64,000 bases of DNA from Gnetum montanum (GCA_015680685.1 MNCI01013737.1:243797-307796), one strand, 5' to 3'. Numbered from the stretch's first letter, positions 1 to 13,120 are shown. A program made the numbers and translations. The notes: a model not told the origin generated them from the sequence alone.

Positions 1-2535
1 CATTACTGCAACCTCGACTGGCCAAAGACATAGAGGATGTGCTTAGGGACAACATAAAAGCATTTTCTTGGTCTTACACAGACATGCCTGGGTTAGATCC
101 TCGAATCGTCCAGCACAACATCATCCTGGACCCAAAACTGAGGCCCGTAAAATAAAAGGCACGAAAGGTAAAACCTGAGGTAGCATTGGTAGTTCGCAAT
201 GAGATCACCAAACTTTATCAGGTAGGTTTCATTCGGGCTATCGATTACGCCGATTGGGTATCCAACATGGTCATTGTCCTGAAAAGGAACGGAAGCATTC
301 ATTTATGCATTGACTTCTGAGATCTAAATGTTGCAATCATAAAAGATGATTTTCCCCTACCTAGCATCGATCGACTTGTTGACTCGACCACTAGGCATGC
401 CCTGTTATCTTTTATGGATGGCTTCTTGGGGTATAACCAAATACGCATTAACCTAGAGCATCAACTCCAGACTACCTTTATGATGCCATGGGGAACCATT
501 TGTTACACAATGATGCCCTTCAGCCTCAAGAACTCTAGGGCCACATATCAAAGGACGATGGCATTCATTTTTAGCGATTACATGCTACACTCGCTCGATG
601 ACTATGTCGATGATATCGTGGTTAAATCGAAGACATCAGAACAACATGTACAAGATCTTGACCTAGTACTAAAGCGTTGTTTAAAATATGAGCTGACTTA
701 ACCTAAAGAAATGTGTCTTCAGAGTTAAAATAGGAAAAATGCTTGGATTCATAGCCTCGGAAGTAGGGATACGAGTAGACCCTGATAAAGTTAAGGCCAT
801 AACAAAATTAAAACCACCTAGCAACCTTACTGAACTTTGAGGTCTACAAGGTAGATTACAGTTCATCAGACATTTCATAGAAAAACTAACGGACAAATTA
901 AAACCTATGAACCACTTGCTACGCAAGAACATCCATTTTGAATGGACTCCACAGTGTCAGGAAGCATTTGATAATATTAAAACAGCACTTGTCCGACTAC
1001 CCACGGCTTATCCACCTCAAAATGATAAACCATTTTACATCTACCTTGCCACTTCAGATTCGTCAATCGTGTCCATGCTTTGCCAGAAACAAGATGATGG
1101 AACCGAAGTCTCTGTTTATTACCTAAGCCATGCATTAGTTGCCCATGAAAAGAAGTATAACGAGGTGGAGAGGTCATGTTTAGCCCTAGTCTTTTCCCTA
1201 AAGAAATGATGACATTACCTCTTCCATAACCAAGTTAACATAATCTGCAAGGATAATGTACTCAGAGCCATCACAGGAAACATTTACGAGACAAGTAGAA
1301 TAGCCCATTGGAAAGCCATGATAGCTGAGTTTGACCTACGCTACATAGCGCAACCATCAGTTAAGGGTCAAGCCATAGCAAATCAAATGACAGCATCACC
1401 AACACACGATCAAGCAACGATAGAGCCAGAATTCCCCGATGAAAATGTAAGTGCAATAGACATAGTACCCAATGACTATGATGCTATTTTGAACTTTAAT
1501 GGAGCATCCACCTCTCGAGGAGGAAGTGTTGCCGCCATTATCACCTATCCCTCGAGGGAGATCTAACCCTTTTCTTATCATTTCAACTTTGACTGTACCA
1601 ACAATATAGCAGAGTATGAAGGTCTCCTCAGAGGTCTGATAGTAGCACTAGCTTTAGACATCACACAACTTATGGTAAGGGGCGAGTCACAACTAGTTTT
1701 AAACCAAGTCACAGACATTTATACATGCAAAGCGCCACATTTACAACCATACTGTGACTTAGCGAAACATTTAATGAAACGATTCAAAAACATGGATGTG
1801 CAACATGTCTCAAGAAACAGTAATACCATCACAGATGCACTAGCCACATTAGCATTAAACATATCCCCTGACATGTTCCATACGTTGCCAAGCTCCACAA
1901 TTCAGCAGTGCTGAAACCAAAACCTTCTATGAAAGTCTGGGGATCAAAAACTCATTTTCACCCCCTTACTACCCTCAGAGCAATGGGCAAGCAGAGGCCA
2001 CAAACAAAACCATCATTACAATACTTAAAAAGATGCTTACCCAAAGCAAGAGAATATGGCATGAACAGTTGGTATACGCATTGTGGGCATATCGTACTAC
2101 GCATTAGAATTCAACAAGTAAAATGCCATATAGTCTTGTTTATGGTTCAGAAGCTGTTTTACCTCTGCAATTGCAGGTACCATCTTTAAGGATCACACTT
2201 TCCAAACTCCTCGATGAAGGAAAAATAATGACCTGTGCATCATTGACCTGGACTTGGTGGAGGAGGAACGCATACGTGCACTCGATCAAATTTAATGGTA
2301 CCAAAAACAACAACAGCAATGCCATTGACATGACATTCATAAACGCCCCATCAAAGAAGGTGACGTTGTACTTAAGGCCATTCGGAAATACCTGGATAAA
2401 TTCTCAGCCAATTGGGAAGGGCCCTACTTGGTCACCAAAGCATACGACAACAAAGCATTCAAGTTAGCTGATATGGAAGGGCATGAGCTTGCAAATCCAA
2501 CCAATCACTTGTTCTTGAAACCATTCCATATTTAA
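1..2535 (+). pseudogene. Element A: Tat-type Ty3/gypsy pol remnant (RT, RNase H, aRNH, integrase C-terminus)
   Basis: This is a decayed retroelement polyprotein that once made reverse transcriptase, two RNase H domains and integrase. RT runs from the window edge to about 890, with the YVDD catalytic motif at 603-614. The gag-pol RNase H follows at about 907-1290. A second RNase H of the aRNH type lies at about 1318-1892, where its first catalytic Asp is Asn (FNGAST). At about 1893 the frame jumps straight into the integrase GPQF segment, so the zinc finger and the first catalytic Asp are deleted. The C-terminal tail ends at a TAA at 2533-2535. In-frame stops (near 152 and 318) look like CAA-to-TAA and CGA-to-TGA changes. 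It is closest to element M (38,938-42,392). The 5' part is outside the window. Family assignment is confident. Confidence 0.9.
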
Positions 2536-2544
2536 GTATAGGCT

Positions 2545-2940
2545 CAGGTACGTGTGAGTCCTGGCATCATGACTATAAACTGATACCACAGTTCATCTTG
2601 GAATCATGATAGTAAACTGATACCATAGGACAATCCTGGAATCATGACTTAAAACTGATACCATAGCTCGTCTTGGCATCATGATGATAAATTGATACCA
2701 CATAGCATCTACAATGACAATAAACTAGCACCTATCCAGTATGACAGTCAATTGCCACAGTCCCACTTGCTGGAGTTCGTTAAGACTATAAACTGGTTTG
2801 CCTCTTCACGGTCCGCCAAGACTAGAAACTGGCAATGTATCATCCACCACGATGCTAAACGGGCAATGTCCAAAGGGTCATGACATAAAAATAACCCATG
2901 ATAGTCCACTAAGACTATAAACTAGCAATTTCATCTCTGG
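2545..2940 (+). repeat. A3 short-repeat array downstream of element A pol
   Basis: Degenerate tandem units of roughly 30-50 bp share a core like CATGAnnnTAAACTGATACCA or TAAACTAGCA, directly after the pol stop. The same position in B, C, D, N and E holds related arrays. Tandem repeats in the 3' untranslated region are known for Tat-lineage elements. Confidence 0.7.
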
Positions 2941-3416
2941 TTCCTCAATTAGTGGCTGCATTCAAACTTCATCAGAATCGCTGGCTACTATTCATATACG
3001 ATGCCTGAAATCTCATCCAGTGCCTTTGTTTCATCAGTAACAGTTTAAGTCTAAGCTCTCTTACTCACTCATGTTTTTCTTGTCTCCTTAGAGTTGTGTT
3101 TGTAGGATGACGCTCAAAGGTGTTCGCACAAGAATACACTTCATCATAAGCAGCAAGGTGAGACGTTGTTCACAGTGCATGTGACAGAACTAAATCAAAC
3201 CATTTACTAGTACATCCCCCATTTCATATCCCACCTATCCCTCAACACCTTAGACTTGGTTACATCCCGAACACATCCAGTACAGCCTAAAACATCAAAC
3301 ATACCGTTGCATATTGCACCATTTTTAAGCAGTTGCAACACACAACATAGCACTTGAGCATGAGTACAAGATCAAAACAAAGCTCCTCAAAACATAGCAC
3401 TTGAGCATGAGTACAA
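2941..3416. other. 3' flank of element A with a 26-bp direct duplication
   Basis: No coding sequence is recognisable and no LTR was found here. A perfect 26-bp direct repeat occupies 3344-3369 and 3391-3416, separated by 21 bp. Its second copy ends where the gag remnant of B begins, so this may be a rearrangement scar. Confidence 0.5.
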
Positions 3417-5540
3417 CTTGAAGCTAGAAACCACGCTAGATCAATTGATGAGCGTGAAGCAAGACCTGCTAGAACCAATCCAAAAATTCATTCAACTTTG
3501 GAGCGCAACCCTTAACAAAATCCACAAGCCCATCACAGAGGCCCACCTGCTGGTCGTCTTTAAGGGTGCAGTGAACAACTTCATCAAGTCCAAACTATAC
3601 TACCTCGCTCCTTTCTCTTTTAGTTAGGCTTTTGCTCAAACTAAGAGCATATAGGACGTGGCTAAGGCAAGCAAAGACTTGGCCTACATCACTTACAAGA
3701 GCACCTTTGCAAAGAAAGAAAAGGGTAAAGCCCCAACAACCACAGTGGCCACTATGGTGACTGAGGCCAAGCCCAAACCTAGCAACAATAGTAGCAAGAA
3801 TAGCAAGAAATCAGCCACACAAGTCACTAATCCTGCACCTAAACCGAGCCACATGTCGCAAGCTGTTGCACCTATGCCCGAGACATCTGCACAACCCAAA
3901 CCTAACTTTGAGCACAAAGACCGCTCAAAGTACATCCCATTTCCTCTAAAGCCTTTAGAGCTTCTAAAGCAACTACTAGCAGTGAGATACATCCAACATA
4001 AGTAGATGTCGAAAGAAGAAAATGTCAGACATCAATGCTATTGTGAGCTCCTTAGGAATCCCTCCTTGGCCTTACCTAATGAGCCTCCAGTTCCTAGGGG
4101 TTTCAAGCTAGATACATTTTGTGACTACCACCAACAGTGTGGTTACAACATGGACTATTATCTATCATTGCAGGACGACATCTAAAGATTAATCAACCTA
4201 GGGAAACAAGTGCTGGACGAAAGCAACCCAGTGCACCCTAAAAACCAATCTATGTATGTCTACATGGGTCCCCTCAATGCCAACAATGCTAATTACGTCA
4301 TCAACGCTATCAGCATTGAGAGTGATCCCAGGCCACCCCGGTAGCCATTCATGGTCCGTGTGCCTCAGCATAATGCACCAGCACCACCAGTAGTTGACCC
4401 AAGCTTGTGGCAGCCTTTCATCTTGAAATTCCCACCATAGGCATCCACCTTTGTGCCACCTATCAATGGAGCCACGCGGCCCTGACAGTTAACACCTCTA
4501 GCTCCATTTTTCATCAGGGGGCAACGCCTTTGATAGCTCCTATCTCATGGAACAAAGCTGAATAGCCTCCTCACCCCACAAGGTGAGAAGTCCACCAGGT
4601 GGATGAGACATCGAAGGGAAGTACCATCAAGGGTATCCCCAAGCCTACATCTTCACCCCTTGCATCTGCGCCTTCATCCCCAAAGGTGAAGGTCGACATG
4701 ACTATGCAGCTTGCATCACCCTTCTTACAAGGATTTGAACCTAGATCCGAAGTCACCTCTCCTCAAGAGATTCATCTTCTAGGACAAATCAAAGAGGAGG
4801 AAAACGTTAAACAAGGGGGCAGCCAAGACCTTCTGGATGCCCTCACCCAGGTCAAGCAAGCTTTAAAGCAGAAAAACGCTACATTGAGCTTGTACGACCT
4901 AATCATGAAATCTGTACCCCACTGCAAGGCTCTAATCTACATGTTAACGGTGGTTTCGGTTGACAAGAACATGCCAGCAGAAGAGGAAGCGATCCATTCA
5001 GTCATGCTTCCCTCTGTACCCGTAGAGTCCTTGACACCTTGATTGACTTTCTGTGAAAATGCCATTAGGGAAGATATTGAAGAGGGTTAGGTGACTATGG
5101 AACCTCTTTTCATCATAATTCAGGTTAGCCAACACCAGATCCAAAGGATACATGTTGATGATGGGGCTGCCACAAATGTCATTCCCTTCCCAATTGTAGA
5201 CAAGTTAGGATTGGTTGACCAGATCAAACCCACAATGACATCATGTCTAAGGTTCTTCAATGGGGCACGCATCCTAGTGAAGGGCATAGTTCACATAAAC
5301 TTTGTAGCAGGGGACCAGTTCCCCACAGATGCAACGTTCATTGTAGTCATGAAAATGGTCGGGTTTAACCTGATCTTGGGAAGATCATGGTTGGTGCAAC
5401 TTAGGGTTGTCTCCTCGCCTATACACCAGGAAATCCAGACTCCCAAATCGAAAACGCATGGGTTAAGTTGCCCTTCCAAGCAGAGGATAATGATGTGAAC
5501 GAGGGCCCTGGCGAAATACCTCGGCCTCATATTCCGATCA
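3417..5540 (+). pseudogene. Element B: gag-protease remnant, 5'-truncated
   Basis: This is a degenerate gag-PR polyprotein. It starts in mid-capsid: the first residues match the TLDSLIQVKQ region of element M's gag, so the gag N-terminus is gone. A Lys/Pro-rich linker follows at about 3700-3900. A zinc-knuckle-like segment sits at 4120-4185 (CDYHQQCGY...DYY), where the expected last Cys is Tyr. The aspartic protease is at about 5085-5500, with VDDGAATN at about 5154-5177 and a downstream LGRSW motif. Several stops and frame changes break it. Gag packages the RNA and the protease matures the polyprotein. The DDGA active-site form is shared with M, so it is a family trait rather than a mutation. 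Confidence 0.85.
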
Positions 5541-5639
5541 ACCCATGATGGGTCAAGAGGTAGTTATGCATAGCATAGAAACCCTACTCCTTCCTACCCA
5601 ATTACCATCCCTTGTACATCATTGCTTTTTGCTTTGCTA

Positions 5640-6017
5640 ACATGCCATCATTTTGGCATGGTACACTATGGCCCAAAATGACCTAAAACTAGCATGGTTG
5701 CTTTCTGCTTTGTTAACATGTCATCCTCCTAGCATGTTACGCTATGGCCCAAAATGGCCTAAAATTAGCATTGTCACTCTTCACTTTGTTAACATGCCAT
5801 CCTTCTAGTATGATACGCTACGACCCAAAATGGCCTAAAACTAGCATTGTCACTTTCTACTTTGTTAATGCACTATCTCTTTTGGAAATGGCCTGAAATG
5901 GCCTAAAACTAGCATCATTGCTTCTCACTTTGCTAATACATAATCCTTCTGGCTTGTTACGCAATGGCTCGTAATGGCCTAAAACTAGCAATGGCCCGAA
6001 ATGGCCTAAAACTAGCA
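5640..6017 (+). repeat. A1 array between protease and the antisense gene (element B)
   Basis: There are six GGCCTAAAACTAGCA-type boxes at about 5682, 5758, 5834, 5902, 5978 and 6005. The first five are 68-76 bp apart (mostly 76). Units also share AACATGYCATCC and TACGCTATGGCCCAAAATG. The core matches the arrays before RT and after pol. Confidence 0.8.
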
Positions 6018-6246
6018 TACGAAAGCATGAAAACTTTACATGATATGCAAGTTAATGCAAAATTAGTTTCTTTTCTAAAGTGTTTCATTTTATTCAAAAC
6101 TTTTGCCTGTTGGCAATGTTTGCAAAAATTTCAAAATTTTAGTGTTTGCAAAATTTGCAAGATTTCAATGTTTGCAAAAATTTCAAAATTTCAATGTTTA
6201 CAAAATTTCAAAACCACAAAAATTTCAAAAAGTAAATCCCATGCTG
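6018..6246. other. A/T-rich low-complexity spacer
   Basis: Repeated short runs of the form TTTGCAAAATTTCAAAAT dominate 6100-6230. No gene is seen. The spacer lies between array A1 and the stop codon of the antisense gene copy. Confidence 0.6.
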
Positions 6247-7519
6247 TCATGAGTCATCTCTATTTGCACCATCCTTGCTGCTCACCTTCATTTCATCTGC
6301 TTATGCATCATCCTCCCCTATGTTGCCTTCTGTCGGTTCTTCATTCCCTCCCTCTATGGGCCTTGCACCCTCATCTAGAGTTTGCATCGTAGGAATGAAG
6401 TAGTTAGTTAAGGCAACAAATGCAAATTACAACATAGCATGAGCATCTACACAGTAAAGCAACTAACTTAAGAGGGGCCTGCATCGGTCTTAAATGGTAT
6501 CCATTCTAGACCGAGCCTGAGGCAATGCCAGATCTCCTCTATCGTGATGTTCATCCAATGCCTATTGCTAGGTTCAGCATTCGCAGCAGTGGCTCTCTCC
6601 CTTTCCAAGGTCGTCCATCTTAGACGTCCTGGGGAAAGGGAGGTGATTGCAATCTCTCCTGTAGGAAGGTCCACCTTCAAGTCATGAGATTCTGTAACCT
6701 TTACCTGCTCTTTGAACTTAGTGTAGGCCTTAGAAGCATCGATGGCATTCACAAATGATTCATACGTGAATGCCTCCATAGCAGCATCTTTGTATAGTTT
6801 TCGATGGGTATCATTCTCTAGCTTGTACACATGTTTGTGGTTTCTCTGGGTTCGCCCCCATTCAAAAACCTTGGTGCTGATATCTTTCATGTCTTAGCAT
6901 CATACTTAAAGGTAATACATGTGCAATGTAGCAATGTATAGCGGTCCATGTACATATTGTAGCATGACCCTCTACCCGTACATAGCGTAGCAAGGGTGTG
7001 AAAGCCTAACATAGAAAGAACATACGAATAAGCCTAACATAGCAACAAAACAATTGACAACATGCTCTAATAAAACACGTGTCATGTTTCCACATCATAC
7101 ATGGCCTAGCCCTCCCAGGGGTTTTGTGTTACGACATGCTAGGGTCAAATAACTTAAACTGCCCCTAGCCCCCACAGTTATGACAACAGCGGTGGTGGTA
7201 GTTTCAGCGGCCTTGCATGCAACCATCATGTAACGTTTATGCATTTACCACAATCGAGACGGTGATGGTGGCAATGCAAAGGCTAAACTGATGCAATCAC
7301 AAAAAACACAAATAGCCAATAATGAATGCAAAACAAATAGGATGCAAAATAAGAGCAGAGAACAAAAGAAAGCACAAAACAAAAAAGCAAAGGAGACATA
7401 GTAACCTACTGGGTCAACGGTGTGCTCTACTACGCTACAACGTCCACTTTTGGTGCATGCCCCAGGGTCTTCTTCACCTCCTCAACCCTTGCAAGAACCA
7501 GATGAGTCTTAGGGGCCAT
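6247..7519 (-). pseudogene. Antisense cassette gene, element B copy (exons 1, 7 part and 8 only)
   Basis: This is a broken copy of the gene carried opposite to pol between PR and RT. Exon 1 is 7410-7519: it starts with ATG (MAPKTHLV...), is 110 nt long and ends at a CCCA|GTAGGT donor, but has two in-frame stops. Exons 2-6 are deleted. The 3' part of exon 7 is 6468-6890 and matches M's exon 7 (NHKHVYK; VDLPTGEI; IEEIWHCLRLGLE). The last exon is about 6247-6374, preceded by CTCTAG, and encodes a short acidic C-terminus. The gene reads away from RT toward PR, tail to tail with the gag-PR frame. Homology to the 43,154-47,702 gene is clear; function is not retained. Confidence 0.8.
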
Positions 7520-7849
7520 TGTCCTACTTGCAGATTTACGCCTTTCACTATGAAGACTCACCTTACTAGTCGATTACCATAATTGCTTCGTGCTCCGAAA
7601 TTGCCTTGTGCTCCGATGTGGCATCTACGCTCTTATAGTTAAAATGGAAAAATTTCTAGGGTTTAATCCCTATTGATGGTTGTAATGCCAAGATGGGAAA
7701 ACTTACCTCTCTCTCTCTAATTAATGCGGAGCACGCTATACAGCGTAGCGTGCTCGCCACGATATCATAGCACTATTAGCATTAAAGCCTTAACACACTT
7801 CGAGCTAGCTACCTGCCTTCCTGAAAACAAAAAAGAAATATATTTTTTT

Positions 7850-8320
7850 CATTGAGGTTCTGAAAAGACCTTAAATTAGCAATCCTAGCATAGTTGTACC
7901 CCTAATGGTCTGAAAAGATCCTAAACTAGCAGTTTCGACCTATTACATTTGCGGTCAGTAATGATGTTAAACTAACAACACCACATGCTTACATTAGTAA
8001 TTTTTGCATCTTCTTCCACATTGGCAATGTCAAAATTTCTAGCAGTTTCGTGTCTTTCATGTCTGTAGTTCATATTTTCACACTAATGGTTTAGCACTTC
8101 TCATGCTCGCAACTTCCCATTTTGCATACTATTATTTTGCATGTTAATATTTCACATGTTGCAATTTGGCAGTCTGAAATGACAATAAAATAGTAGTTTT
8201 GCATTTTTATATTTCAACTTAACACTTTACATTAGCAGTTTTACACCTATAGCAGTTCTACACTCCTATGCCTTGGTGGTCCGCCATGACCTTAAACTAG
8301 CAAACTTGCAATCTTTACAT
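7850..8320 (+). repeat. A2 array upstream of RT (element B)
   Basis: Repeated boxes like GACCTTAAACTAGCA lie between the antisense gene's 5' side and RT (for example near 7870, 7920, 7965 and 8290). They have the same orientation and core as A1 and A3 and are homologous to 15,885-16,395 in element C. Confidence 0.7.
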
Positions 8321-8409
8321 CATCACACTTCACAAGTTACATCTCATTACTGCTTTGCAAATTTTCATTACACACAATCTCTATTAACAGATGCCTCTTA
8401 ACCAGGATT

Positions 8410-8427
8410 TCATCTTATGATGGCAGG
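8410..8427 (+). promoter_or_regulatory. Putative sense-strand 3' splice site before RT (element B)
   Basis: TTATGATGGCAG|GTCAAGCA precedes the RT frame. The equivalent sites are TTATGTTGGTAG|GTAGAACA in C and TTTATTGGCAG|GAGCAAGC in M. Ogre elements are known to splice out the PR-RT interval; use here is inferred. Confidence 0.45.
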
Positions 8428-11400
8428 TCAAGCAAAAGATGGGAATCCATCGTGACCTTTCCACACCTTTAACGTTAGCAGGGCCATAGGGCAAGCTCGC
8501 GAGATAGTTGAACCCCGATATGATTAACTAGGGCTCGAGTACAATTAGCACCGTAGTAGCCTTAGAAGCATCCCCAGACTAGCTGGAGTATCTAGTCCAA
8601 GCCCAAGACTTAGAGACTAGGGATGTAACTGAGGATCCTCTTGTCAAGACGCCCATGACCACGTCAAAGGGAAAGGTAAAAACATTAAGACTCAGCTGTC
8701 TCCTAGACACACAAACACACAAAAGCGTAGCTAAGATTCTACAAGATAACATCAATGTCTTTGCATGGTCGTACAGCGACATGCCAGGTCTGGATCCATG
8801 GTTGATTCAGCACAAGATTGTCCTAGACCCACACGTGAAGAAAGTCAAGCAAAAGGCTCGGAAAGTTAAGCCAGAAATTGCACTAGCCATGAGGGATGAA
8901 ATCACCAAGCTATATCAAGCATGTTTCATCTGCGTTGTTGACTATTCAGAGTGGGTGTTCAATGTCGTTGTGGTTTTGAAGAAAATGGGAGGAATACGGA
9001 TTTGCATAAACTTTCGAGACTTGAATAAGGCAACGATCAAGGATGACTTTCCACTTCCAAAACTTGATCAGCTCATTGACACCATAGCTAGCCATGCTCT
9101 GCTATCCTTCATGGATGGTTTTTCCAGATACAACCAAATCCACATTAACCTAGAGCACCAGTTGTCCACAACTTCATGACCCCATGGGGAACCTTCTGCT
9201 ATACCATGATGCCCTTCGGGCTCAAGAATGTTGGAGTGACCTACCAGCGAGCCATGACTTAAATTTTTAGTGGTTACATCCTAGAAACATTAAACTACTA
9301 CATGGATGATATAGTAGTCAAGTCCAAGGAGGCGTCTGATCACCCATGCAATCTAGGGGTTGTCCTCAAATGCTGCTAAATGCATGAGTTATGCCTCAAT
9401 CCTAAGAAGTGCATCTTCGGGGTAAAAACTGGATGCATGTTAGGGTTCGTAGTATCGAAGGCTGGAATACGAGTGGACCCTAACAAAGTTAAGGCCATCA
9501 TCAACCTAGCACCTCCCACAAACCTTAAGGAGCTATGTGGTTTATAAGGTAGAGTTCAATTCATTCGAAGGTTTATAGCAAGGTTGATCAACTAGTTACA
9601 CCCCATGCAACATATTCTAAAGAACGGGGTTAACTTCGAATGGACAACCCAGTGTCAACGAGCCTTCAACGACCTGAAGAAGGAACTCTCACACCTCTCG
9701 ACTGTGCATCTGCCACAAAGGGATAAACCCTTCTTTATCTACCTTTCCACCTCCAACACATCTGTCACGGAACTGCTATATCAGAAACGAGACAACAGTT
9801 CTAAGATATCAGTGTACTATCTGAGTCATGTGCTAATAGCGCACGAGGCAAAGTACAACGAAGTGGAGAGGAATTACCTGGCCTTAGTGTTTGCACTAAA
9901 AAAGTGGTGGAATTACCTATTCTGCAGTACAACCAACATCATTTGCAAGAGCAATATACTCTAGGCTATCACTAACAACTTATACAAAAGTAGTAGGATA
10001 GCCCAATGGAAGCCAATAACCGCGGAGTTCAATCTACGCTATGTAAGTCAATCATCGACAAAGGGTCAAGCCATAGCAACCCAATTCATAGCCTTGCTAG
10101 TCGATAACCAAATGACCATAGACCCCAAATTCCCAGACGAATACGTTAGCAATGTCAACATCATCCCATTTCATTTCGAACCACTTTACATTTCGACGGT
10201 GCCTCAACCATGCGAGGAGGTAGCACAGCTGCAATAATCACATTCCACTCTAGGGAAATGCATCCATTCACTTATCGATTTAGGTTCCCTTGCACCAACA
10301 ACATGGTAGAATATGAGGGGCTATTCAAAGGCCTCTTAACTACCCGAGCATTGCGCATACAACACCTGGAAGTACGGGGAGATTAAAACTAGTTGTGAAT
10401 CAAATCACCAAGGTCTATGCCTATAAAGCTACACACCTGCAACCCTACTACAACCTAGAAAAAATCTTTCTTAAGCGATTCACAACCACAGATGTGAAAC
10501 ACGTTCCATGTAACAAAAACACTATGGCAAACACCCTAGCTACCCTTGCATTAAACATTCCATCACATTCACTAACAAACTTTCCAACCTTGATTATAGA
10601 ATGCATAGAGCCTATCACTCAGGTCGAACACGTGGCTTCAGTTAGTGCCGTGGATACCCAAGAGTGGTATGCCAACATTAAAATGTATCTACAACATGGC
10701 AAACCCCCAGGAGGATTGCCATCCACCCAAAGAGATGTAATCCATAAGCATGCACGGCAATACGTGCTCATGGGAAATGTCGCCCTGTGCTGACCTTCCT
10801 ACGATGGGATATTGCTAGCATGCCTGGGTGGCAGCAAGTGTAGAAGGTAGTTAATGAAGTACATGAGGGGCTATGCGATGGGCACATAGCTCCTAGGGCT
10901 ATGGTTGCCAAGATTAGACACGTAGGGTACTACTAGCCCCACATGGAATGTGATTTCCTGTCAAAAGTCAAGACATGTGTTAGAGATATGAAAATCTCAT
11001 ACATGTTTCCTCTATAGACCTACATGCAACGCAAATCACATGGCCCTTCCAATGATGGGGATTAGACCTCATAGGGCCTATCACGCCTAAGTCCTTCGTA
11101 GTGCATAGCTTCATTATCACCACCACTGACTATGTTACCAAGTGGATGGAAGCTATTCCCCCGAGGAAGATGACATCTCAGCAAATCTACCATTTCATCC
11201 TTGACAACATTGTAACAAGGTTTGGGCTTCCAATGACTATTGTGACCGACAATGGACCACAGTTCAGCAGTATGGAAATCAGAACCTTCTGTAGCAATCA
11301 GGGCAATAAAAAATCATTTTCTTTCCCTTATTATCCACAAGAAAATGGGAAGGTTGAGGCTACAAATAAGTCCATCATCAACTTGCTAAAGCGGATGTTG

Positions 11401-11898
11401 AACAACAACAAGAGATGGTGGCATGAGCAAATCCTCTACATCCTCTGGGCCTATAGAATGACTTGCAGAACTGCAACAAGTAAGACCCCTTACAGTCTTG
11501 TTTACAGATCTAAAGTTGTATTACCTCTTGAGTTGTAGGTACCATCACTCCAGATGATCCTCACGGATGTCGTGAGTGAAGCCCAAAATAACGAGTCACG
11601 AACCATCGATCTCAACTTAGTGGAGGAGGAGCGTGCGTAGACACTGAGATGCATCGAGCACTACCAAAGGAAGCAGCAATAGAAGCACAGTGCAAACCCA
11701 CATCAATGGCCAATGCAGAAGGAAGACCTCATTCTCAAGACTATCCATGAGCACGTGAGCATATTCTCAGCCAACTAGGAAGGTCCTTATGTGGTCACTA
11801 AAGCCTTCAAGAATGAAGCCTTTAAGCTAGCAGACATGGACGACAATGAGTTCGCCAACTCGGTGAATCACTCGTATCTCAAGCCATACTACATCTGA
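8427..11898 (+). pseudogene. Element B: pol remnant (RT, RNase H, aRNH, integrase)
   Basis: This is a nearly full-length but dead pol. RT spans about 8580-9560 with YMDD at 9299-9310. The gag-pol RNase H is at about 9600-9990. The aRNH domain is at about 10,120-10,620 and is frameshifted where FDGAS is expected. Integrase follows: a degraded zinc-finger region near 10,860-11,000, then the core with LDLIGP near 11,066, TDNGPQF (Asp codon 11,248) and VEATNK (Glu codon 11,356), so the D-D-E residues are still readable. The C-terminal tail has no chromodomain and ends at TGA 11,896-11,898. Stops near 9177, 9257, 9546 and 10,793, plus frameshifts, kill it. Array A3 and a 3' LTR follow. Confidence 0.92.
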
Positions 11899-11904
11899 AG
11901 CACA

Positions 11905-12180
11905 ATGGTGATGCCAACAACCGTCTGCTACAATGATAAACTAGCAATAGCACTGAGTAGCATCTACAATGATGATAAACTAGCAATAGCACTGAGTAGC
12001 ATCTACAATGATGATAAACTAGCAACATCAAGCAGTGTCCACTATGACATTAAACTGGCAGCAACTGTCCGCTACGACGTAAAACTAGCATGACTCATCT
12101 GCTATGATATTAAACTAGCATGTATGGTCCACTGGGATCTTAAACTAGCACATGGTCTACCAAGACGTTAAAATGGGTTT
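11905..12180 (+). repeat. A3 array after pol (element B)
   Basis: There are eight or more units with the core GAYRWTAAACTAGCA, including a near-perfect 48-bp duplication (TACAATGATGATAAACTAGC) around 11,950-12,020. Later units are about 27-30 bp. The CCGCTACGACGTAAAACTA unit closely resembles units of the A1 array in element M. Confidence 0.85.
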
Positions 12181-13104
12181 GTGTCACATCCCCAGCGTGC
12201 ATCTATGCCAAATACGCATCAGATGAGCATGCACGATGTTGACATGTGGGTGGGACATCAAAGCCCCAGAATGTAGTTCACGATGCAATGGGAACATGGT
12301 CTAGGACATTCGTGATGCTACCACCCTTGGCATCATCCTAACCCTTTGAAGATGTGGTATGACATCATACTAGCCCTTCGAACCTACCGTTTCCATGGCC
12401 CATCGCCTTGACGGTAGTTCCTGGGCTAGCTCCCACATCTGGAGTTCTGGCAGTATTGTGGCCCAGCCATAATATTGTTACACTCTAGTCCCCTACCAAC
12501 ATCCTAGTTCGTACAAAATTTAGCTATGTGGTAGTTGATCCCATAGTTGAACTGAGAAGGCATGCCCTTGGATGGGATTCCAATGCATCCGCACTCGTAA
12601 TAACCCTCAGCACCCTGGAGGCCAGCTCCTTTGCACCAGTGCTTCCAAGGCCACTGATGGCCTTCCTGCTTTGGACATCATAAACTAGAAATGATGTCCA
12701 ATAGCTTCAACAATGCCAAAAGCTAGTAAGACCTTTGCCTCTGTGGGCATGGCTCGCCATAGCAGCAAATGCTACAGTGTTACAAAGCTACCTCAGAGTG
12801 CAAATTCCATGACATGCGTAACACAACTTGCTGTATGGAAAGCTATTGTAGGTAGGTTAAAACCCTTCACAGATGTAACGCAACTCATCATGTGAAGGAA
12901 ACACCTATCCTACAAGAGGTTGAAGAACAACGCCAGCCAAAGATGAAAACATGGATGAGTCCCTCAGAGCACTCTGACAAGGGACTCTGCTAAACATCAT
13001 CTTTGTTCTATGACTTAACCTCTACAAAACCAATGCAACACTCTCAAGTACGGCTAAGAAACATCTCAACATTCACCAAGCGATAACATTGACATTTTAC
13101 TTGC
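12181..13104. other. Element B 3' untranslated region with a conserved reverse-strand reading frame
   Basis: This lies between array A3 and the 3' LTR and is shared with C, D and E. Read on the minus strand, 12,300-12,480 encodes a WLGHNT...GTTVKAMGHGN stretch and 12,560-12,760 encodes AKVLLAFGIVEAIGHH, both broken by stops. Its open counterparts are in C (24,072-24,260) and D (31,571-31,780). Confidence 0.6.
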
Positions 13105-13120
13105 TGCGATGTTTCGTATT

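Noticed and set aside
3693-3992. Hydrophobic Leu/Gly-rich minus-strand frame, possible membrane protein
   Set aside because: It is the complement of the Lys/Pro/Ser-rich gag linker of element B.
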